In this document: in pieces, positions 32,266 to 39,763 of the stretch | How positions within the stretch are numbered: position 1 is the first letter of the stretch | Layout of the letters: the number at the start of each line of letters is the position of its first letter | Source of the DNA: Oscillospiraceae bacterium | Lineage (GTDB): Bacteria; Bacillota; Clostridia; Oscillospirales; Oscillospiraceae | Length of the DNA: 46,753 bases | Reading direction: 5' to 3' | Assembly: GCA_017540565.1 (NCBI GenBank) | Contig: JAFYAU010000045.1 | Span: 1-46,753 of the forward strand | The notes under the pieces: model-generated | What the model saw: the letters and a program-made list of their open reading frames with translations, nothing else | Told to the model about the DNA's origin: nothing | Database searches by the model: none | Translations under genes and position numbers: made by a program

Positions 32266-33381
32266 ATGGCGAATGTTCTGATCGAACATGATACCCTTGA
32301 CGAGCTGGCGGAGGCGATCGCTGCGAAGTCAGGCGAGGACCTGCCGCTCACGCTGCCGGAGATGATCGACGCGGTCGACGGGATCACGGTCCAGGGCGAG
32401 CCGGAGCCGGAGGTACAGATCGAGCCAATCAAAGCGGTATCTCCGGCCGAGGAGGTACGGGTCGTCACGCCGTCCTCTGGATATGACGCGATGTTTAGCG
32501 TCAAGGTGAACGCGATCCCTGGGAGCTACGTCGGGTCCTCCGTCCCGCGTCGGGACGCCCTGAGCGCGTCGGTGGATGAGACGGGGACGACCGTGGGGGC
32601 GTCCTGGGGTTATTATCCGAGCAGTCGCACGCTTCACGTAGCCGGTCCTCCGATGGTGGTCAATTATGAGTTTACGACGAATAACACCAGGGTCACCTTT
32701 GACAAGACTTATTCCCAGGTCCTGGCTGCGTACCAGGCCGGCCGCGGGTTCTTTTTCCTGGAGATCGGAGACATCACGGCCGGCGCCGTGCTCTCGCATC
32801 ATACAAATTATAATTTTGACGGGACGACGTTCTCTGACTGCCTCACGATACAGCTGGACAGGTGGACGGGTACCGTGGGAGATTTTGAGGTCTATATCGT
32901 CGCGTATGGCCTGGTGAACGGGTCCCAGACAACGAGGACCAGGCTCCAGTCCAGGACCGCTCCGTCCGGGGCGATCGAGATCACGCAGAACGGGCAGGGG
33001 ATCGACGTATCCGCGTATGCCACGGCCAACGTCAACGTGAGCGGCGGATCGGCGAAGAATGTCCAGGTGAACATGGACAGGAAGCAGAGGACCGGGAACA
33101 GTTACGGCGCCACCGGGCTCTCCCTGACGGTGGCGAAGACGGGCGTCTATACGGTGAGCTGGACGGCTTGGAGGAGTTCCTCCTCTGGCACGATGGGGAC
33201 GAATCTGCACAGGAACGCGACGGCGGGCACGAATCAGCAGACATTCACCGGTACGTATGGACAGAATCCGAAGCTGACGAATCAGAGCCTGAACGCCGGG
33301 GACGTCCTCACGATTTATGCCACGTCCGGAAGCACGAGCCGGAGCATATACGTCGCGAATCTGATTATTGAGGAGCAGTAA
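32266..33381 (+). CDS. Tail fibre / receptor-binding protein, 371 aa
   Basis: The N-terminal helix (IEHDTLDELAEAIAAKSG) precedes a beta-rich body with domains of the type found in phage carbohydrate-binding fibres (PPMVVNYEFTTNNTRVTF; GQGIDVSAYATANVNVSGGS; a C-terminal SWTAWRSSSSGT strand block). Last gene of the fibre block before holin, overlapping it by 1 nt. Likely contacts the host surface. Confidence 0.75.
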   Translation: MANVLIEHDTLDELAEAIAAKSGEDLPLTLPEMIDAVDGITVQGEPEPEVQIEPIKAVSPAEEVRVVTPSSGYDAMFSVKVNAIPGSYVGSSVPRRDALSASVDETGTTVGASWGYYPSSRTLHVAGPPMVVNYEFTTNNTRVTFDKTYSQVLAAYQAGRGFFFLEIGDITAGAVLSHHTNYNFDGTTFSDCLTIQLDRWTGTVGDFEVYIVAYGLVNGSQTTRTRLQSRTAPSGAIEITQNGQGIDVSAYATANVNVSGGSAKNVQVNMDRKQRTGNSYGATGLSLTVAKTGVYTVSWTAWRSSSSGTMGTNLHRNATAGTNQQTFTGTYGQNPKLTNQSLNAGDVLTIYATSGSTSRSIYVANLIIEEQ

Positions 33382-33605
33382 TGAGTAATAAGTTATTTGA
33401 CATCGTGAGGCTGGTGGGAGAGCTTATCCTGCCGGCCTGCGCCACGCTGTACGCCGCTCTCGGAGCGATCTGGGGCTGGCCGTACATCGAGGCCATCGTG
33501 GGCACGCTGGCGGCGGTAACGGCTTTTATTGGGGCCATCGTCAACGGTTTGAGGAAGGCATACAACAAGAAGGAGGAGAACAATGGCACGGAAGAAGATG
33601 ACTGA
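33381..33605 (+). CDS. Phage holin
   Basis: A 74-aa protein with two hydrophobic segments (about 9-33, 36-58) and a charged C-terminus (KKEENNGTEEDD), the class of phage holins ending lysis cassettes in Clostridia. Next to the endolysin. It would open the membrane for lysis. Confidence 0.85.
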   Translation: MSNKLFDIVRLVGELILPACATLYAALGAIWGWPYIEAIVGTLAAVTAFIGAIVNGLRKAYNKKEENNGTEEDD

Positions 33606-33684
33606 CGAAGAACTGCTGGAGCAGGAAGGTGTCACTGAAGATACCCTCGCCGAATATGACGATGCGAAGGGAGATGACGAGTAA
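33583..33684 (+). CDS. small acidic protein, 33 aa
   Basis: ATG at 33583 behind AAGGAGGAG, overlapping the holin 3' end by 23 nt and the endolysin start by 1 nt. Mostly acidic (DEELLEQEGVTEDTLAEYDD). Perhaps a lysis-timing peptide; function unknown. Confidence 0.6.
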   Translation: MARKKMTDEELLEQEGVTEDTLAEYDDAKGDDE

Positions 33685-34607
33685 TGGCCTATACGAACAG
33701 TTCCCTCGTCGACTTCAAGCTGATCTCCCCGCATAGAACAAAGAACAGAACCCACGCCATCGACACGATCACCATCCACTGTACAGTCGGACAGGTATCC
33801 GTGCAGACGCTGGGTTCTATTTTTCAATCGAAAGAGGCCTCCAGCAACTACGGCATCGGTTACGACGGCAAGGTCGGCATGTACGTCGAGGAGAAGGACA
33901 GGAGCTGGTGCTCCAGTTCGGCGAGCAATGATCACCGCGCCGTGACGATCGAGGTGGCCAGCGACAGCAAGGAGCCGTATGCTGTTAACGCCAAGGCCTA
34001 CGAGAAGCTGATCCAACTCGTGGCAGACATCTGCAAGAGGAACGGCATCAAACGTCTGCTGTGGAAGGGAGACAAGTCCCTGATCGCGCAGGTGGACAAG
34101 CAGAACATGACCTGGCACTGCTGGTTCAACTCTGGCAAGTCATGCCCAGGTACCTGGCTGAAGAACAAGCACCCGGAAATCGTGACGAAGGTCAACGCCA
34201 TACTGGCTGTGGCCGAAAAGGCAGAAGAGAAGGAATCAACGCCGGCGGTTCAGACACTGGAGCCCGGCGGCGCGCTGTCTTTGAAAAACGAGCCCCTATA
34301 TGTGTCCAGCACGGCCAAGACGAGATCCAGCGTCGTGTCAGGAACGTACTATTACTGGGGCGGAGCGGTCCTGAACGGCCGGATCAGGATCACCAACGCC
34401 AGATCCAGGGTAAATATCAGCGGTCAGGTGACAGGATGGATCAATTCCCCGGCAAAGGTGATCATCTACACTGTGAAGGTCGGCGATACGCTGGGGAAGA
34501 TCGCCAGGGCGAACAGCTGCACCGTGGCCCAGCTCGTCGAGCTGAACGGAATTAAGAACCCGAATCTGATCCACGTGGGTGATCGTATCAAGATCCCGGT
34601 CAAGTAG
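33684..34607 (+). CDS. Endolysin: N-acetylmuramoyl-L-alanine amidase with LysM
   Basis: A 307-aa protein. The amidase_2 domain spans about 1-175: His32 in TITIHCTVG, His145 and Cys154 in TWHCWFNSGKSCPG are the zinc ligands. A beta-rich SH3-like segment (215-255) is followed by LysM (258-306: YTVKVGDTLGKIARAN...NLIHVGDRIKIP). It cuts the amide bond between glycan and stem peptide. No signal peptide, so export depends on the holin. Confidence 0.95.
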   Translation: MAYTNSSLVDFKLISPHRTKNRTHAIDTITIHCTVGQVSVQTLGSIFQSKEASSNYGIGYDGKVGMYVEEKDRSWCSSSASNDHRAVTIEVASDSKEPYAVNAKAYEKLIQLVADICKRNGIKRLLWKGDKSLIAQVDKQNMTWHCWFNSGKSCPGTWLKNKHPEIVTKVNAILAVAEKAEEKESTPAVQTLEPGGALSLKNEPLYVSSTAKTRSSVVSGTYYYWGGAVLNGRIRITNARSRVNISGQVTGWINSPAKVIIYTVKVGDTLGKIARANSCTVAQLVELNGIKNPNLIHVGDRIKIPVK

Positions 34608-34622
34608 TCAATACGAGGCATC

Positions 34623-34657
34623 AAACTGTAGACAGTTTGTAATCGATCTGTAGACAG
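34623..34657. repeat. repeated palindromes after the endolysin
   Basis: AAACTGTAGACAGTTT at 34623-34638 is a perfect palindrome, and its core CTGTAGACAG recurs at 34648-34657. A short GTTAGATA repeat and four irregular CAAGT/TAAGT-started units (about 11 bp apart) follow to 34740. Possible regulatory sites of the adjacent toxin cassette. Confidence 0.5.
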
Positions 34658-34743
34658 TTAGATAGTTAGATAGTTTCAGTCAACTTACGGTCAAGTAAAT
34701 CTGCAAGTTACCGGCAAGTGAATTCTAAGTAACTCTAAGCGAG

Positions 34744-34792
34744 AAGGCCAATGCATCCAACGCTTTCAAGGCGTTGAGTGCGTTGGCCTTTC
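34744..34792 (+). terminator. terminator ending the late operon
   Basis: AAGGCCAATGCATCCAACGC pairs with GCGTTGAGTGCGTTGGCCTT with small bulges, then TTT. It separates the lysis genes from the second MuF gene. Confidence 0.75.
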
Positions 34793-34815
34793 ATATTAAG
34801 CATTGGAGACGAGAT

Positions 34816-36015
34816 ATGAGAATCTCTATGAAAGACTGGAAGCGGTACATAAAGATGCTTTCAGCAGTCGATAAGAAGGCTGCCAATACCATGCAGAACT
34901 GGATGGACATGAATCCGGATGCCGACGTTGAGGAACTGATCTGGGTGGCTACGAACGTTGCCGGCCGTTACGGTGAGGCCGCCGGAGCTCTGGCCTGCGA
35001 GATGTACGACGCCGTGGCAGCGGCTCAGGGCGTGTCCGTGCCTCCGGCGAAGATCGCCGAGGTCCCAGATTACGGTGAGACGGCCAAAGCGGTTCGAGGC
35101 ACGATAAAGAATAAGCAGAACACCGTGCCATCTACCGTAGGCCGCCTGGTGAAGCGGGTCGGAGCTGACACGATGCTCAAGAACGCCCAGCGAGACGGAG
35201 CGCAGTTCGCTTGGGTGCCGATGGGAGATACATGCGCCTTCTGCATGACGCTGGCCAGCCGGGGCTGGCAGTACATGAGCAAGGACGCCATGAAGCGCGG
35301 GCACGCCGAACACATCCACGCCAACTGCGACTGCACGTATGCCGTACGCTTCGATGAGCGCAGCACGGTGGAAGGCTATGAACCGGAGCGGTACCGGGAG
35401 ATGTATGACAATGCCGAAGGTGATACGCCGCATGAGAAGATCAACTCCATGCGCCGGGCAAACTACGCGCAGAATAAGGACCGGATCAACACCCAGAAGC
35501 GCGCAGCGTATGCTAAGAGGAAAGCGATTGACTCGGGGGCAAAAGGGGCTATAATTGAAGGAAAGTACAATCCGGCGGATATAAGAAAAGCCAAACGACA
35601 GGAATCTACAAATTTCGTGATTAGAGATAACAACCATCCTGATAGTGTTTTTGGAGAGGTATGCGATCTTGTTCCCAAGGAAAATGGTTTTTACGATGTA
35701 AAGATGCATGGTTCGCCAACTAAAGTAAAGATTTTCAATTCCCCTGTTGATTCGAGAGAACTGGGGCATATCATAATGAGCCGGGAGGACTATGAAGGTG
35801 GGCCTATACGGTTGCTGTCATGTGAGACGGGAAAACTTGAGAACGGGACATGTGTTGCAATGGAGCTGAGCAAAATGCTTGGCGTGGATGTCATGGCACC
35901 AACGGAGGACATTTACGTACTATCAAAAGGCAGGTTGATCATCGAGTCAGCAAGGGGGGAGAAAGGTTGGATGAGGACATTTCATCCTGACGGAAGCTAT
36001 GAAGATGATATCTGA
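34816..36015 (+). CDS. Second MuF capsid-toxin protein with a caspase-like C-terminus (orphan cassette)
   Basis: A 399-aa protein. Residues 1-214 copy the MuF domain of the gene at 17476: by hand I count about 30 differences, or 86% identity, and all Cys/His residues (140, 143, 163, 166, 168, 171, 173) are kept. A longer linker ends in KRAAYAK (228-234), the same junction motif. After it the C-terminus is unrelated and AT-rich: YDVKMHGSP (His298-Gly299) and PIRLLSCETG (Cys336) form a His-Gly/Cys pair like clan CD (caspase-like) peptidases. Similar cores occur in Rhs-type toxins. The gene lies after the late terminator, behind GGAGACG. No portal precedes it. Confidence 0.82.
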   Translation: MRISMKDWKRYIKMLSAVDKKAANTMQNWMDMNPDADVEELIWVATNVAGRYGEAAGALACEMYDAVAAAQGVSVPPAKIAEVPDYGETAKAVRGTIKNKQNTVPSTVGRLVKRVGADTMLKNAQRDGAQFAWVPMGDTCAFCMTLASRGWQYMSKDAMKRGHAEHIHANCDCTYAVRFDERSTVEGYEPERYREMYDNAEGDTPHEKINSMRRANYAQNKDRINTQKRAAYAKRKAIDSGAKGAIIEGKYNPADIRKAKRQESTNFVIRDNNHPDSVFGEVCDLVPKENGFYDVKMHGSPTKVKIFNSPVDSRELGHIIMSREDYEGGPIRLLSCETGKLENGTCVAMELSKMLGVDVMAPTEDIYVLSKGRLIIESARGEKGWMRTFHPDGSYEDDI

Positions 36016-36286
36016 TTATCTCAATAATATAAGAAAGACGGTATATGATCCTTACATAAAAGAAGCGTTGTTGGAATATATGACGAAGCGGGAATATGTT
36101 TACGGAGCTTCTTCAGCAAAGATAACAGATTTCGTTACAGGAGAAAAAGTATACAATAAATGCAGGATCATTTATCAAGACGAGGAGTTTGAATGGAGGT
36201 CAGAAGAAGTCTACCTGTTAGAGAAGTATGATTTGAAGGTATCTGATGAGTTTATCCATCATGTAATGGGGAAAAACAAGGGATAA
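35999..36286 (+). CDS. candidate immunity protein for the second MuF toxin
   Basis: A 95-aa protein that begins inside the toxin 3' end (17-nt overlap) and is AT-rich like the toxin C-terminus. It contains a YDPYIKEALLEYMTKREYVYG helix, a beta middle and an EEFEWRSEEVYLLEKYD segment. A tiny gene tightly overlapping a polymorphic toxin's 3' end is the classic immunity position. The family is not recognised, so the role is inferred. Confidence 0.65.
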   Translation: MKMISDYLNNIRKTVYDPYIKEALLEYMTKREYVYGASSAKITDFVTGEKVYNKCRIIYQDEEFEWRSEEVYLLEKYDLKVSDEFIHHVMGKNKG

Positions 36287-36318
36287 TTACTGCAAAATTA
36301 CTGCAGGAAGTCCGAAAA
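36286..36318. repeat. candidate integrase arm-binding repeats, right end
   Basis: 36286-36305 equals 5911-5930 in sequence and orientation (ATTACTGCA twice). AGTCCGAAAA at 36309-36318 is the inverse of 5897-5906. It lies 36 bp inside attR. Confidence 0.6.
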
Positions 36319-36353
36319 GCATTGTAATTACTATATTCTTGGGACTTGCCCAT

Positions 36354-36382
36354 AGGGTTCAAATCCCTCCTTCTCCGCCAAA
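36354..36382 (+). other. attR core repeat (29 bp)
   Basis: A perfect copy of the tRNA-Ser(GCT) 3' end, without a tRNA upstream (the preceding sequence does not fold as one). Confidence 0.93.
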
Positions 36383-36420
36383 GCGAAAACCCTGTCGCGC
36401 AGGCGGCAGGGTTTTCGCTT
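36381..36420 (+). terminator. original tRNA-Ser terminator, displaced by the prophage
   Basis: AAGCGAAAACCCTG pairs perfectly with CAGGGTTTTCGCTT (14 bp, 12-nt loop). Directly beside attR, it would have followed the tRNA before integration. Confidence 0.75.
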
Positions 36421-36425
36421 TGTAT

Positions 36426-36452
36426 TATTCAGTCTTCAGTATTCAGTCTTCA
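36426..36452 (+). repeat. short 14-bp tandem repeat
   Basis: TATTCAGTCTTCAG twice (the second copy lacks the last base). It lies in the 209-nt gap before the phosphoesterase, which otherwise holds a GC-rich stretch of possible secondary structure and no gene. Confidence 0.6.
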
Positions 36453-36591
36453 CGAGACAGAGGTTTATGGAATCGGCGCCACCGGGGCGGAGCCCGGCCC
36501 CGGCGGCAGCGCTTTGGGCGCCTCGTCCCCGCAGAAGGGCTGAAAGGAGTCAAAAAAACTGTCCCTCTTGACCCGAAAGGAGATGAGTTGC

Positions 36592-37449
36592 ATGCGTATG
36601 AAAGACGCCCCCTTCTTCTGGTTCCGGGAGAACCGGCTGGAGATCCCCGGTGTCCGGGGAGAGCACCTGTTCATGCACATCACGGATACTCACGTGAACG
36701 TGTGGGACGAAGAGGCCGCGGAAGAGGAGCGGCAGACAGCGGAAAAGCAGGATGAAATGTGGAGGACGTTCAAGGGACGGTTTGCGGAGGCCAACGGAGA
36801 GCCCTACGGCGACCCCCAGCGCATTCCCACCCGGGAGGCCTTTGAAAAACAGCTGGCCCTGGCGGAGGAACTGAAGCCCGAGGCGCTGCTCCTCTCCGGG
36901 GACAACCTGGAGCTTTCTCATCCGGCGGGGGAGCGGTATCTCACCCGTATGCTGGGCGCCTACTCCGGGAAATACATGATCGTCCCCGGCAACCATGAGG
37001 ACCAGACCTTTGGCAGCCTCTGGAGACCCGGGGTGAAGACCCTGGACTTTGACGGCTTCCGCATCGCCGCGGTGGACGACAGCCGGAAGACCGTCTCCCG
37101 GGAGGATCTGGACGCCCTCCGAGCCCTGTGCCGGGAGGGGGTCCCTTTGATCGTCCTCTGCCACATCCCTCTGGCCGCTCCCTACTGCAAGGCCCAGTGC
37201 AAAGAGAAGATGACCGGGATGGACGACTACTTCTATATCGACAGCGAGGCTGCGGACGAAAACGGCCGGGAGTTCGTCGCCCTCTGCGCGGGCAGCGACG
37301 CAGTGAAGGCGGTGGTCTGCGGCCACGTCCACGGGTACTACCGCATGGAGCTGGTCCCGGGCAAGCCCCAGATCATCGGCTCCCAGGGCATGGCCGGGGC
37401 GGTGGACCTGCTCACCGTCGCTCCTCCCAAACCGAACCCGCAGCTGTGA
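36592..37449 (+). CDS. Calcineurin-like metallophosphoesterase
   Basis: A 285-aa protein with the complete metal-site set of the family: ITDTHVN (Asp32, His34), LLSGDNLE, VPGNHED, and CGHVHG, which coordinate two metal ions. No signal peptide is visible, so cytosolic. ATG 36592 follows AAAGGAGATGAG, better spaced than the upstream in-frame starts. The substrate cannot be read from the sequence. Confidence 0.9.
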   Translation: MRMKDAPFFWFRENRLEIPGVRGEHLFMHITDTHVNVWDEEAAEEERQTAEKQDEMWRTFKGRFAEANGEPYGDPQRIPTREAFEKQLALAEELKPEALLLSGDNLELSHPAGERYLTRMLGAYSGKYMIVPGNHEDQTFGSLWRPGVKTLDFDGFRIAAVDDSRKTVSREDLDALRALCREGVPLIVLCHIPLAAPYCKAQCKEKMTGMDDYFYIDSEAADENGREFVALCAGSDAVKAVVCGHVHGYYRMELVPGKPQIIGSQGMAGAVDLLTVAPPKPNPQL

Positions 37450-37503
37450 AGCGTTCCGGTTTTACTCTCTCTTGGACGGAAATAGGAGTTTTAATGCATG
37501 CTG

Positions 37504-37543
37504 GTACACAGGCTGTGCTTCAATAGACCGTGTGTACTTTTTT
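37504..37543 (+). terminator. terminator after the phosphoesterase
   Basis: GTACACA pairs with TGTGTAC around a 20-nt loop, followed by six T. Confidence 0.55.
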
Positions 37544-37589
37544 CCTTGCCGCACACGTGCGGAATGAGCTCGGAAAAGGATTGGATACC

Positions 37590-38483
37590 ATGAAGATCTA
37601 TTCTGGAATCGACCGGCTTCCGGAAGGAAGGGCGGCGGACAGCATCACGAACGGATGCCTTGTCCTTGAAGGCGGAGGCTGGAAAGGACTGTATACTCTC
37701 GGCGTCCTCGACTGCATGATGGAGAAGGGCATTAATCTCTCCTCCGTCGTCGGCGTCTCCGCGGGTGCGCTCTCCGCCATCGGCTATGTCTCCGGCCAGA
37801 TCGGCTGGGGCGCGGGCATCGACCTCAGATACCGGCATGACGCGAATTACTGCGGGATCGGTGCCTTCCGCCGCGACCGGGGCATCACCGGTTTCTCGTA
37901 CCTGTTCGATGATATACTGAAGGAGCATCCGCTGGACGAGGCAAGGCTGAACGAGCCCTCGCGCAGGCTTGCCGTTTCGGCGACGAATCTTCTGACAGGG
38001 GAAGCGGAGTATTTCGAGAAGGGAAGCTGCGACCTGTTCAGAGCTGTGCAGGCATCGGCGAGCGTGCCCTATGTGACCCGTCCCGTCATGATCGGCGGCG
38101 TCCCGTATCTTGACGGCGGCTGCGCAGAAAAGATTCCCTTCCGCTGGTCGCTGTCCAGCGGGGAGGAAAAGACTGTCGTCGTGCGCACCAGGGAACTGAG
38201 CTACCGGAGGAAACCGGGAGCGCCGGGGATCGCCGGCCTCATGTACCGGAAATACCCGGCGTTTGTAAAAGCGCTGGGATCGGCGAATGAGGAGTTCAAC
38301 GAAGCGGCAGACATGCTGGAGCGCAAGGCGGCAGCGGGGGAGATCTTCCTAATTGCGCCATCGAAGCCGGTGACCGTCTCAAGGTTCGACGGGGATATGG
38401 AGAAACTCGGCGCGCTGTACTGGCTCGGCTATCGAGATATGGAGTGCAGGCAGAATGAACTGGCCGCCTATCTGCAGAATTGA
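37590..38483 (+). CDS. Patatin-like phospholipase
   Basis: A 297-aa protein with oxyanion motif EGGGWKG (27-33), nucleophile motif GVSAG (Ser57) and Asp175 in YLDGG, the patatin Ser-Asp dyad. It would hydrolyse acyl chains from phospholipids. ATG 37590 is preferred to the longer ORF start at 37530, which lies inside the upstream terminator. Cytosolic or membrane-associated; no export signal. Monocistronic between two terminators. Confidence 0.9.
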   Translation: MKIYSGIDRLPEGRAADSITNGCLVLEGGGWKGLYTLGVLDCMMEKGINLSSVVGVSAGALSAIGYVSGQIGWGAGIDLRYRHDANYCGIGAFRRDRGITGFSYLFDDILKEHPLDEARLNEPSRRLAVSATNLLTGEAEYFEKGSCDLFRAVQASASVPYVTRPVMIGGVPYLDGGCAEKIPFRWSLSSGEEKTVVVRTRELSYRRKPGAPGIAGLMYRKYPAFVKALGSANEEFNEAADMLERKAAAGEIFLIAPSKPVTVSRFDGDMEKLGALYWLGYRDMECRQNELAAYLQN

Positions 38484-38502
38484 ATCACGTAAGGATGAAA
38501 TT

Positions 38503-38546
38503 AACCGGTGGATGCCGTTTACGGCAGCCACCGGTTGCGCTTTTTT
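38503..38546 (+). terminator. terminator after the patatin gene
   Basis: AACCGGTGG pairs with CCACCGGTT with an inner CCGT/ACGG stem, then GCGC and six T. Convergent genes meet here. Confidence 0.85.
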
Positions 38547-38559
38547 GTATCCTGACGGT

Positions 38560-39753
38560 TCAGTCTTCTCTCCCGAACAGGGGAAGGAAATTGATCGTGA
38601 TCATGGCCAGCAGGCAGATGCACCCGGCGCTGATCAGAAGGCCTCCGTAATTATTCCCGAAGATGGGCGTGAGGATCCGCGCAGGCACCTGGGTGGCACC
38701 GATCATCTCGATCGTGGCGATAAGCCCGGTAGCGGTGGCGGAGTAGGTGGGGCCGATCTCCTTCACGCCCACGGGAAACGCATAAATGATGGGAATGAAC
38801 TGGCTCATGGCGGCGCCGCCTGCCAGCAGGACGATGGCCAGAGGAACGGGGCCGGAGATCTTCCAGCTGAACGCAATGCAGAGACCGGCGAGAAGAATGC
38901 TTGCCAGCAGATAAAGCCTTTTTCTGCGGACTGCGTTCAGCAGACGGGGACCGAAAGCGGAACCGGCGATGGAGCCGAGCATGAATGCCGAGGTCATGTA
39001 TCCGGCGACCTTCTCGCTCATTCCGTGCACCGTCTGCAGAGCGACAGGAAGGAAACCGGAGGTGACCACCTGGGCGATCAGGAAGAAGAACATGGTGATG
39101 CCGGCAATCCAGACATACCTGTTCTTCAGACACACCCGCAGACTGTCAAGGATGGGTGCGGGCCTGATGGCTTCAGTGTCCTCGGAATCCTGTTTCCTGA
39201 CGAAAAGGAACCAGCAGACGGCGAGAAGGATCCCGAGCACGGCGGAGAAGACGTATGCGCTTCTCGTGCCCGGAAACCAGGCGGTGGTGGCGGTGGCCAC
39301 GAACATGCCGACGTTGGAGCCGGCGGTGACGATGCCCACGACTCCGCCCAGCTGCGCCGCGGAAAAATACGGGAACAGGATCTTGGCGGAGGAGGACGTC
39401 AGGAAGAGGCATCCCATGCCGGAGAGCAGCATGCTGATCCACATCACGCTGTAGGAAGACGCAAAAATGCGTCCGATCCCGCCTATGGCAGCCAGAACGA
39501 CGGCGAGTCCGACGGTGATTCTGGGACCGAAACGGTCCACCAGCAGACCGGAGATCAGGCTGAGGAAGATGGCGGGGAAGAGATTGGCGGTAAAGATCGA
39601 GGAATACTGGCTCTCGTTCAGGCTCAGTTCCTTCATCACAGTAGCCGCCAGGGGGGACAGCTGATACTGCATGTAGTTGCCGATGAAGTAGACGGCAAAG
39701 CACACGGCGGCAATCAGTATCCCGACCTTTTTCTTTCTGTTGTCTGCAGTCAT
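38560..39753 (-). CDS. MFS transporter
   Basis: A 397-aa protein with about 12 hydrophobic helices and the MFS loop motif LLVDRFGPRI after helix 2. The start is the ATG at 39753 with AGGAG upstream, 10 nt after the MATE gene stop, so the two form an operon. The family is metabolite or drug transport; the substrate is unknown. It ends close to the convergent patatin terminator. Confidence 0.9.
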   Translation of the reverse strand: MTADNRKKKVGILIAAVCFAVYFIGNYMQYQLSPLAATVMKELSLNESQYSSIFTANLFPAIFLSLISGLLVDRFGPRITVGLAVVLAAIGGIGRIFASSYSVMWISMLLSGMGCLFLTSSSAKILFPYFSAAQLGGVVGIVTAGSNVGMFVATATTAWFPGTRSAYVFSAVLGILLAVCWFLFVRKQDSEDTEAIRPAPILDSLRVCLKNRYVWIAGITMFFFLIAQVVTSGFLPVALQTVHGMSEKVAGYMTSAFMLGSIAGSAFGPRLLNAVRRKRLYLLASILLAGLCIAFSWKISGPVPLAIVLLAGGAAMSQFIPIIYAFPVGVKEIGPTYSATATGLIATIEMIGATQVPARILTPIFGNNYGGLLISAGCICLLAMITINFLPLFGRED

Positions 39754-39763
39754 ATCTGTTCTC

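Larger units (their letters stand above)
5759..36382. mobile_element. Siphophage-type prophage of about 30.6 kb integrated in tRNA-Ser(GCT)
   Basis: It is bounded by a 29-bp perfect direct repeat covering the tRNA 3' end (5759-5787 and 36354-36382). Inside are an integrase pointing out toward attL, a lysogeny switch, an early region, and a full packaging, head, tail and lysis set in canonical order. All structural classes expected of a long non-contractile-tailed phage are present, including tape measure, Dit, Tal, holin and endolysin. It could be inducible, as no essential structural gene is visibly broken. No DNA polymerase, helicase loader, recombinase or SSB is recognised; replication probably relies on an HUH protein and the host. 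Confidence 0.95.

Noticed and set aside
29793..33381. diversity-generating retroelement at the fibre genes
   Set aside because: No reverse transcriptase and no template repeat; the similar starts of two fibre genes look like simple duplication.
36286..36382. a tRNA gene at attR
   Set aside because: Only the 3' part of tRNA-Ser is present; no acceptor 5' strand or anticodon arm precedes it.
36460..36560. riboswitch before the phosphoesterase
   Set aside because: The GC-rich stretch can form stems but matches no riboswitch class I know.
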